DNA from: Diphasiastrum complanatum
Taxonomy: Eukaryota; Streptophyta; Lycopodiopsida; Lycopodiales; Lycopodiaceae
Length of the DNA: 64,000 bases
Direction: 5' to 3'
Assembly: GCA_029204225.1 (NCBI GenBank)
Contig: CM055092.1
Span: 60,494,401 to 60,558,400 of the forward strand
Shown here: positions 55,551 through 64,000 of the stretch, piece after piece
How the letters are laid out: the number at the start of each line of letters is the position of its first letter
Numbering within the stretch: the first letter of the stretch is position 1
Program-made: the position numbers and the translations under genes
The notes under the pieces: model-generated
What the model saw: the letters and a program-made list of their open reading frames with translations, nothing else
The model's database searches: none
Told to the model about the DNA's origin: nothing

Positions 55551-56934
55551 CCTTCTCATATCATATATCTCAGAAGTTTCATGGCTCTTCTCTATCCCTA
55601 AAGGCATCCCTTGGAATAGCCAAAATCCCCCACATTATTTCAAATTTTCAAATCTTTGCTAAAACATCAGTACGTATTTAAAAAACAAACTTAATGGCCC
55701 GTTCCAGAACATAAAGATCTGTTTTGTACCAGAACGGGCAACTATGCACTAGAGTGAACTGTAATGATGGGAAATCACCATTAACCAAAAACCCAATGGT
55801 GTGGGCATATTTCATTGTCCCTTTCAAGGTGTTGAATAGAATACAGCTAGAATTTGAAGAGATCAATGCGTGATGTTAAGTTACCCTTCGTCAGTAAAAG
55901 GATGCTACCAGTACCACGTAAGCACATAAATAGCAATAGCTTTGATTAACCTCAACTCTGATTTGCTCAAAAAAATAAGATTTTTTGAGGACTGATTATC
56001 TTCTGGCTAGCGCATCATTTTTATGCCAGTACCTTTTGCTAAGAACCATGCTAATGAAGTGCCCTTTTTCAAGTTAAATTTTTGCAGATTGGCCAAAATT
56101 TATGCTTTGACCTTAGCTAAAAGGATATATAAATTATTAACCTAGACTTCAAAACTCTTTCCAAAACAGCCTCCTGATTGTAATAAAAAAGCATTTTTCT
56201 CAGCAGGTGATTCTAAACTACAAGCACAATCACATCAAAGAATTTGTTGAAATGCGAAAAGAGATCCACAGCCATGATAAATTTATGAAAGTGCATCATG
56301 AAGAAATGGAACATGAACAAGGTATTGCATTTTCTCTTTCTGAATCATGTCCATAACAGCAACAGGACTACTTACAAGTTGCCTCAAAAAATTTACAGCT
56401 CTGGGTTATCTACCTTGTATCACAATTGTAGATACTTTAGACTGCATGAACCTACAATTCTAGGTTACACGTTTCAGAGGTCTAAGGATAAAGAAACTGA
56501 GCACAGTGTAGGTGTTCCCATAGATGCAGTGCTCGGTATAATTGGCATGAAAATGGAACCGGCAGCTTTCTCCAAACGCTACTCCCAGAAAACCAAAACT
56601 TGTATTCTTATGTGGGAAAATTTAAGCTCAACAGAAATAGGTAGAGGATTCTAAGCCTCAAATTTTCTACTATTTAGAATTCATTAGTCTCACAAAGTTT
56701 GATATCGTATGTGTTATGGGCCGTCAACAAGGGGCGGCCCCAAGCTGGTGTCTGGGACGCCAATGGTGGCCAGTAGGCTGGAGCGGGCAAGGGAAATTGA
56801 GCTTGTTGGAGCAAGCTGAGGTGGAGTAGCCAGCAAGCTGTAGCAGTAAAGGACTGCAAGACAGCAGCAGGAAGAAGATACGAAGGGTCAAAGGTTCAAG
56901 GAGTGCAGCATGAGACTGAGTGTTATGAATAGAG

Positions 56935-57059
56935 AGCCCTCTCTTCCTGCTAATAGTGTGCTGTGTCAATGAATGGAAATATAGGTGATTACTTATATAG
57001 TCAAAAGCTCACTCATGACACAGCACACTATTAGCAGGAAGAGAGGGCTTTCTATTCAT
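56935..57059. repeat. Long hairpin, right-arm copy
   Basis: Arms 56935-56978 and 57016-57059 (44 bp each, one mismatch) flank a 37-base loop. It is the counterpart of 15013-15145. The loop differs more than the stem, apart from one substitution that creates a different mismatch. Confidence 0.75.
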
Positions 57060-58345
57060 GTAATCGAAGACAAATCACTGGGACAAGTGACATGAAGATA
57101 AAGATAAGCATACGCAGGCCTGGATGCTTTCAGAAAAAGGATGATTCAGTGGCAGGAACCGTGATATTCTTCAGTATCGCTTTCCTTTGCTAAAGAAATA
57201 CGTATTTTTAAAAAATAAATTTGGTGAAGTTCCAGAACGGAAAGCGTTCCATTCCGGAACGGGCAACGATGATTACTTATATACAAATCATAGTTGCAGG
57301 AGCGATTCAATAATTGTGAATCGAATCGCAATTCGCAAATCGCTGTAAAAAAAAACAGCGATTCGCTGTTTTTTTTTTTTATTGTTTTTAAAAAACCAGG
57401 CAATATGGGTATCAGTAGAGAGAGAGAAATTAGAGGATTGCAAATAGACAAGTCTCCAGTAGGTTCAGGTCCGCCACAAGCAGTTAGGTGAAATCTTGAA
57501 TAATTGCATAAACCTGAGTGACAAAAATTCCACAAAGACTGTTGAACGGACATTTGGCACTGAACCTTACTGAAACGCAGTGAGATGCACACTGAACCAT
57601 GCCAAACCCTACTAAGCCGAACTGAACAACCCTAAACTGCAGACAATGCTACTGAACTGGAGCATATCCTATTGAACCACAAAAAACCATACTGAACCGT
57701 AAAAACCCTGCTGATATTTGAACAATCTAGTTGGTGTCAACTTCAGAATGACAACTTTGATCGAGATATTATCTTTTGGCTCTGCAGTATGTTCTTGGTA
57801 AAGGGGATAAACCCAATAGTAAAAAAATTTCAGGTCCAAAAAAATTTCCAAGAAGCAAAAAAAAAAGAATTGGCGATTTGCTGCAACTATGATACAAATT
57901 CTATGTTGAACCTTCGTCATAGAATTTGTAGCCCAAAAAGGTTTGACAAAAAAAATGTTATGTGAACGTTATAAAATTACATTAAGAGAGATTGATAACC
58001 AAGGCAACTTGGCTTTTCTGTTTAGTTTTTGCATACAATACTAACTGGCAAAATCTAGTATTTGAAGGATTTTTTGCTGGCAAAATCTAGACTGGAGTAG
58101 AGTTTTGGAGTGGGAAGGTCCTGGTTTGAAGGCCTTCTGTTGTGGAAGGGCTTTCGGGGAAGGCCCCAGGCACCAAACCTTTCCCTTTGTAATGCCAAGT
58201 GATAAAAAAAAAATTAATCCTGCACTTTTTCTTGTGAAGTAAAGTCTGGAAAATAATTTTGCAGAAGGTAATAGTCTGCTTCAGCCGAAAAACAAATTCT
58301 GCCTCTAATGGTAGGAGCCAAATAGAAATAAAAAGGGAGCACTTT

Positions 58346-58459
58346 GGCATTATGAGGGGGAAAGGTCCCGGTCTGAGGGCATTCTGCCCTGGGAGGATCT
58401 TTGCCTGAGGATGGGAGCCCAAGGGTTAGGGCCTTCCTTGCCTTCTCCGTCATAATGCC
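58346..58459. mobile_element. GC-rich MITE-like element, right-arm copy (114 bp)
   Basis: Inverted termini GGCATTATGA and TCATAATGCC are intact. It has the same length as the left-arm copy, so it was present before the duplication. Confidence 0.55.
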
Positions 58460-59560
58460 AATAGCAAAAAAAAAGAAATCTCTTGATATCTTGCCCTTTC
58501 TTTGTGAGGTGATTCTGCAAAAAGTGGTAGTCTGTCTTAGTTGAGAGGTAAATTTTGCCTCTAAAGGGAGGAGCAAAATACAAGGACAAAATAAGAACTT
58601 CGCATTGTGAAGGCAACAGATTATCTAGACCAGCACCCTTACCAAAAGACAGGATTTCTCCAAGAAAAAATTTAGACTGCTATAGATGTTCAAATAAAAG
58701 TGGAACTGACTAACATCCTTGTAAACAGTACAGGACATAATGTGTAAACATAGATCGTCGGTTTTGAATGTCACAAATCAAAGCAATGCAAGCATCAACA
58801 TTGCCACCACACTTCCATACATTTTGTATGAGTATTTGTTCCGAAAGTTTGTTGTGACATACGCAAGACATATGCTCTTGACTCTTGACTCTTTACAAAT
58901 ACTCCCACTTCATCATGTCATTGCATGGGGCACTTTGGCTGCTTCAAAATTTGATAAACATAATACAAAGCTCTTGACTATTTACCCATGATCGCACATG
59001 GCTTAAAATAACTGCTGCAATTTGAGGATTGGGAATGGCAACCCCTTCAAGGCTACCATGGCAATAGGTGCAGCTGCAGATGCCAAGCATCGAGATGCTC
59101 ACAAGATAAAAAAGGAAAAACATAAACATCTTTCAAGTATTGCAGATAGCACAAGTTTAGGACAACACTAGCAACCACACTACTGGTGCCATAATGATGC
59201 TAAACACACTCTAGAACCTAGGATTGCTTCTTAAGCATCAAATCAGAAATTGCACACACAGGAAAAATTTCTTCACATATAGAAAGTAACCTAACAAACA
59301 GGTTCACTAAGTCCAAGAACAGCAATATACAACTGATTTTTGCAGGTACAGATAACAGTAGACATGTGAGATTCTGAACCTGCCAAGAACCTTAAGACCC
59401 TTGATAAAGCTATCCATTACTTTTTCATCGTGCTTCTGCTTCATTTTTCAAGAACGAATAGGAAATTATTCCCCGGGCATTCCCCATGTAAATTGTTCTT
59501 CACAGAGAAAATCAAGGATGAAGAAAGATATACACATTGGCAATCAAGCTTCCATACTGG

Positions 59561-60919
59561 CTACTCTGCTGGCCTGCGTCCAACTATGGCCGTCAACTCT
59601 GCGAAGTACGGACTATCCCGCCGTTCCCTCTTTCCATCAGCTACATCTTTGTAAGCTGCCATTAGCTTATCCCACTTCTCCTTGCACTGCTTGGCATCTC
59701 GTCGGACGCCGTCAGCAACGAGCAGCTCTGCAACCTCCTCCCACAAGCCCATTCTCCTTGTGCTGGATGAAAATCTACTCTGAATTTGTCCTCTAATCTT
59801 GATCATTTGGAGAACTTCACTGCAGTTCCAATTTTCGCTCCGTTTTTTTGGTGCTTGAGGTCTATCTGGGCTGCTTGGATGCACAGTAGCAGGACCGGCT
59901 CCTGCATTTCCCGCTTGATTGCCCAGCAAATTCTGGGTTAGCAAAATCATAGCGCTATTGAAGACACAGCGCTGAGCTCTGTCTTCGGCCCTCCACCTTT
60001 CCTCTATTTCGTCCCGTAGCTGCTCTTTTTGTTGCTGCCTTCTTTCCATGGAATCCAGTAAATCCTTAAAAAAAATTTGGTACTTTGACGTCACACTCTC
60101 AAGAAAGCTTTGCACAACAGCTAGGTCAGTGGCAGCAATGTATTTCAAGCTCTTGCGCTTCTTCCTTGCCAGCACTCCGGCTTCAAACTCCTCCACTCCC
60201 TCTGAACCTTCTCTTGGGTTCCCCCCTCCTTGAAATTCCTCTTCTTCTATCTCTTTGGCAACGAAATCCGGGTTAGCCTCTGCACTATCCTTGGGGGCTA
60301 CCTCCTTTTCTTTTGGCCATCGTAATCTTTTCGGATGCTTTTCCTTCTTAATGGACTTCTTAGCCAGCAACGGGTGGAGCTCATCGAAAAAAGGATTACT
60401 CTCCCGATTCTTCAAGCCATGCTGCACTTCTTTGTAGCCTGCGGAGAGTTTTTCCCACTTGTCTCGGCATTGTTGGGCATCCCTGAAATTGCAATCTTTC
60501 CGCATCTTTTCAGCGATCTCATCCCACAACTGCGCCTTTCGACCAGCCCTTACAAACCTTTGATCCAGCTCCATCCTTAGTTTGATAAGTCTCAGAGTCT
60601 CCTCCTTTGTCCAGTTCTTTGATCTCTTCTTCTGCTCCCTCTCTACCCTCTGGCAATCAGCCTCATACTCTGCCACACCATCCCATTTCCCATTCTCTGT
60701 GGGTTTGATTTCTATAGATGAGGAAGTTCCTGCTCTTGAGACAGGCGACAGTGCCTGAGAACTTTGACAGGACAGAGGAAGATAAGAGCATGGGTGATGC
60801 AAAGAAGCAGATTGAGTGGCAGTTTTATTGCATTTTGAATTGGCTTCTGAAGATGAAGCTGGGACAGATTTCTTGCTGCTATCTATATCTAAAGACATCA
60901 AGCCAGAAGCAGCTTCCAT
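59561..60919 (-). CDS. Trihelix transcription factor, GT-2-like, copy B
   Basis: This 452-residue intronless reading frame is collinear with copy A without any indel. It has the same two trihelix domains (98-187 and 359-447), the same central helix (265-313) and all six domain tryptophans. By eye 13 residues differ: in domain 1 only S104 to T; in domain 2 K365 to N, R366 to C and A384 to S; the rest lie in linkers and the central region (for example K204E, S229F, R232G, H280Y). About five further base changes are silent. Expected role and location are as for copy A. The leader carries the same out-of-frame upstream ATG, with nine extra bases between it and the main start. Confidence 0.93.
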   Translation of the reverse strand: MEAASGLMSLDIDSSKKSVPASSSEANSKCNKTATQSASLHHPCSYLPLSCQSSQALSPVSRAGTSSSIEIKPTENGKWDGVAEYEADCQRVEREQKKRSKNWTKEETLRLIKLRMELDQRFVRAGRKAQLWDEIAEKMRKDCNFRDAQQCRDKWEKLSAGYKEVQHGLKNRESNPFFDELHPLLAKKSIKKEKHPKRLRWPKEKEVAPKDSAEANPDFVAKEIEEEEFQGGGNPREGSEGVEEFEAGVLARKKRKSLKYIAATDLAVVQSFLESVTSKYQIFFKDLLDSMERRQQQKEQLRDEIEERWRAEDRAQRCVFNSAMILLTQNLLGNQAGNAGAGPATVHPSSPDRPQAPKKRSENWNCSEVLQMIKIRGQIQSRFSSSTRRMGLWEEVAELLVADGVRRDAKQCKEKWDKLMAAYKDVADGKRERRDSPYFAELTAIVGRRPAE

Positions 60920-62220
60920 TGCAATTTTGTCATCAAATTGACCAAGTATGTGCCCCTTGACCTACAAGAAGCAGTAATAGTAGTCTTAGTAAGAGGAGGC
61001 ATGTTCCAAGCTGCTTGGGAGATGGCAACAGCCTTGTTAGAAAGGTGTTATAGTAGTGTCAATTCTCATATTTGCTTCTTCCTGGAGCCAAAAAGAATGA
61101 AAGAAAAAATAATAAATAGATAGATGTGCTGCATCCACATTGCAAATTCAATGTGTGTGAACGTGAGGGAGGGGACGAGAGGCTTTGTCCCAAAAGCCAC
61201 AAGTTAGAAGGAGAGAGTTAAGGAAACCTTTTTTTTTACTTATATCCTCATAAATTTGCCTCTTTTGAAGTTTATTGGTTTTCAAAGGACTATTACTCAT
61301 AAAAGGATCTATGCGCCTATGTGAAAACTTATCTAGATTTTTATGATATCAGTTTTGAGAAACAATGCCGATTTCATTCCTATACTTTTGGTGCCTTTCA
61401 CAAATTTTGAACTTAAAAACTCCACATATTCATGCAAGCAAAGCAATTTATTCACAATATCCTCTTCCAAAGGCCATGTCATCCTAGTCTATTTCTTATC
61501 TCTTATGGAATGCACTCTATTTCGTATTTATTATGGAAGGCGCCGAGACGCACACTACATTCTCCTCAATAAGAAGTTCCAAAATTATTTACGCGAGCCC
61601 AACATCACCTTCCATTGCATAATGGATTGTATATGGCTAAATCTCACATGACAATTATAAAAAGAAATCCCCGTCACTTAGTATCAGCGAGCCAATTATT
61701 CCCAGCACACTTTGTTGCTCGCCACATGGTCAAAGAGTTCATGTTTGACTCGAGCAGTTTTTGCCATTGCTGACTGGAGGCAACGATTTCATTTCATTGT
61801 GAGGCTGCAAACTGCGACAAGGTTGTGGACTGCTCCATGTGCTTTAGCAAAGCCACTTGCAAAAAAAAAAATTAAACAATATTTTTTCCTTAATAACTCC
61901 GTTAAGTGGGCTTTAACAAAAGCCACTTGCCAAATAAAAAATATCTAAGAACTTTTTATGACTCCTTCAAAAGTAATGGAAAGGTTGTTAATGAATGACA
62001 ATACATAATTAATAATTTTATAACTAAAATATAATCAACTAATGAATTTTTAAAAGTCATATTCTTTTGAACAATGCAATCACAATAGATTTGTTTAATC
62101 ACCTTGTTAAAATTTTAACATAATAATAAACAAGGCACTTGCAACAGTGTTTGTAATCATTTTAGGCTCTTCCAGTAAATTTCACTTTTATCAAAATTGT
62201 TAGTCCTTGCAAATTCCAGA
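60920..62220 (-). promoter_or_regulatory. Upstream region and 5' leader of trihelix gene B
   Basis: Matches 9729-11036 in reverse with scattered substitutions and small indels. The upstream frame here is MTKLQWKQLLA (11 codons), three codons longer than in copy A because of a 9-bp difference, and overlaps the main start in the same way. The two genes therefore keep most of the same upstream DNA. Confidence 0.4.
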
Positions 62221-62352
62221 TGTAAGCTTGCATGTTTCCAAATGGCTAGTTAGCTCTCATTCTAACATGTTGAATCTACAAACGGCTAGTTAGCTCTCAT
62301 TTTAACATGTTGAATTTCCAAATGGCTAGCTAGCTCTCATTTTAACATGTTG

Positions 62353-63024
62353 AATTTCTAGTGACATGCAAGCCATGATATCTCATTTATGAAATCAGTC
62401 AAGGACAATCATGCTTTTCATGGCCTAATTGCATATTGACAATTATAGTTTGGTTCTTCCATGCGCGCACGCTCACTCGCATGTTGTCTATTTGAGTCAT
62501 CCACCAAGGTCCAACCCTTAAAAATTCAAAAGACCACCACCATTTAGCCTTTACAATTCAATTTCTTTCAAACTCCATTGGCCATATTGTGTTTGTCTTA
62601 GGGACTATTGGAAACATTTGTATTTAATTGTCAAAGGCAAAATTTTTGGATTTATGAAAGATGAACTATTGCATCAACATTTGTCAAGGATGTTTTCCTT
62701 AATAAAAAACAAAGGTTGGAGGGCTCGAAAATGACTAGATATCGTCTTGGTTTTAGTCATAAACAATGCCGACCAATGATCGGTTTAGTATTAATTTGAT
62801 CGATAGGTGATTCTTGAGGCTGAGATGAGGGTGACGAGAGCAGCTCAAGAAACCTCAGTTGTGTGCTGCCAGTTTGCTTGTACTTTCACTTTTGCTTGTT
62901 GCTTGCAACTTGTACTCATAGGATTCAGACGAAGTAATTATTTTTTTACGTGGTGTGTGCCTCACTCAAGACTCCGGGCTACAATTTCCCCACTCACATA
63001 TTGCCATTCCCATTTTTAGGTTCA
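62353..63024. other. Intergenic DNA outside the right arm
   Basis: No similarity to the outer flank of the left arm and no supported gene. Confidence 0.45.
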
Positions 63025-63456
63025 TAACACACTATGGAGAAACCACCCAAGCAAGTAGAAGCAACCGATCAATCTCTAGAAGCTTCACCCCCAAGCCAAG
63101 GAATAGGAAGCAAGAGTAGAGAGAAAGGACCTGGCAATGAATCACCAAAAGAATGGTGAAGTAGGGAGAGTTTCCACTAGTTATATGGACCCAAGACCAC
63201 CCTGTGCATGCAGCCATGCAAGGTCTAAACTCCCCTATTAATAAATCCAATTGCTATTGATACTCTACACATGCATTGACTGTCCTAAACCATGTACTAA
63301 CTCCAATTACTGTGTCCTGGGCCTCACAAGGTTATTGATTACTTTACAGTTCTTGTCTAGTATGATGTGGCATAACCAATATTCTCGAGCTCTGGAGTAC
63401 CGTGTATCCAAGTCTAGGACTATATTGAATCCTATAATCAGGATATGGACATAACA
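63025..63456 (-). repeat. Truncated Ty3/gypsy LTR, 40780 family
   Basis: Matches 40815-41299 with more divergence and is followed by a purine tract on the minus strand (GTTCAAGGGGGGGAGAA, 63457-63473). The left end lacks the first 35 or so bases of the family. No primer site is seen. Confidence 0.75.
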
Positions 63457-63785
63457 TTCTCCCCCCCTTGAACTACTCGTCCTCATAAGCAGAACTTAGG
63501 AATATTCTTTTTTATGCTATCAACTCTCTCCCACGAATCATCATCCTCAGTCCCACCTTTCCATCAAATTAAGCACACGAAGATCGAACAATTTCTCAAT
63601 TGTTTATTTTTTGTTTTGAGCACTTTCTCAGGTTCCAAAGGTACACTAAGCAAAAAAATCTTCTAGGTGGGATAGACCATTATTAGATCCAACTGTATCA
63701 CCTTCATGTAAACTTAATTTTAATCGGCTCACATGAAAAATAGGGTGTGGAGAAGTTTGAGACTGAGCATCAAATTCCAGCACTC
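63457..63785 (-). pseudogene. Ty3/gypsy integrase C-terminal tail
   Basis: The minus strand reads HPIFHVSRLKLSLHEGDTVG, then, after a stop, LEPEKVLKTKNKQLRNCSIF and WKGGTEDDDSWERVDSIKK up to the polypurine tract. It is the best-preserved gypsy chromodomain-like tail in the window. Confidence 0.8.
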
Positions 63786-64000
63786 ACCCTTTATGTGGAT
63801 CCTGAAAACTTATGATTTTCAGATTCGACATGTTGAATCTGAGATGGTGCTCCTTTGATAGAGCCTTTGTGCAGTAATCTGATGCCATTGATTATGTCCT
63901 GCAGTAGACTAAGGGTACCTCCTTGCTTTGCACTTTCTCTCTCAAATAGTGATATTTGATTTCGATATGCTTGCTTCAAGAATGAAATCTCGGATTGAGA
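63786..64000 (-). pseudogene. Ty1/copia RNase H tail joined to gypsy integrase
   Basis: From the window edge the minus strand reads NPRFHS-SKHIEIKYHYLRE, KVQSKEVPLVYCRT and MASDYCTKALSKEHHLRFNM, the last part of copia RNase H. At about 63786 it passes straight into gypsy integrase tail. The element continues beyond the window. Confidence 0.75.

Larger units (their letters stand above)
55551..59560 (-). other. Right-arm counterpart of the trihelix 3' flank
   Basis: Noncoding, matching 12396-16555 in reverse. It includes the hairpin at 56935-57059, the AACAGCGATTCGCTGTT palindrome near 57361, the degenerate ACTGAAC repeat (57560-57710), and the MITE-like element at 58346-58459. The frames at 56298-56654 and 58740-58991 are discussed with their left-arm partners. 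Confidence 0.6.
53565..62352 (-). repeat. Right arm of the large inverted duplication
   Basis: Reverse complement of 8757-16850 and carries trihelix gene B. The inner end is about 53565, 25 bases inside the copia element's leader, so the copia LTR itself is outside the arm. About 1.7 kb (53813-55550) is present here but missing from the left arm. It includes the rest of gag, so the left arm has probably suffered the deletion. Confidence 0.92.

Overview
This is a repeat-rich nuclear DNA window from a land plant. The evidence is plant-type gene families (GT-2-like trihelix factors and a GTD-binding/myosin-binding-like protein), AT-rich intergenic DNA, and dense nested remains of Ty1/copia and Ty3/gypsy retrotransposons and a CACTA transposon. 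The species cannot be fixed from sequence alone. A non-flowering vascular plant (fern or lycophyte) is possible, but this is only an impression. No bacterial operons, CRISPR arrays, rRNA genes or tRNA genes were seen.

Layout. 1-8.35 kb is layered LTR-retrotransposon wreckage: a copia element split by a Ty3/gypsy insertion and then partly inverted. 8.76-16.85 kb is the left arm of a large inverted duplication whose right arm is 53.57-62.35 kb. Each arm carries one intact, intronless trihelix gene (11037-12395 on + and 59561-60919 on -). 16.86-25.87 kb is nested copia debris, with an unrecognised decayed coding block at 20.7-23.57 kb. 27.28-32.02 kb holds the one clearly single-copy gene, a three-exon gene for a GTD-binding-domain protein of about 883 residues. 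33.99-38.73 kb is a CACTA element with TNP2, DUF4218 and DUF4216 remnants, broken on its transposase side by copia reverse transcriptase. 38.7-48.2 kb is mixed copia/gypsy fragments and LTRs. 48.2-52.6 kb is mostly featureless apart from a solo LTR. 52.6-54.7 kb is a reduced copia element that supplies the inner edge of the right arm. 63.0-64.0 kb is a further gypsy/copia fusion.

How it fits together. The only plausibly working genes are the two trihelix copies (nuclear DNA-binding regulators) and the GTD-binding gene (probable cytoskeletal or organelle-motility adaptor). They share no evident pathway. The window mainly records local genome evolution: an inverted duplication about 36.7 kb apart, with arms differing by single-base changes and indels, embedded in elements whose order of insertion can be partly read from target-site duplications (CTTAG, TAGAT, TTGTC).

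Limits. Splice sites, LTR ends and identities were judged by eye. No similarity search or alignment was run.
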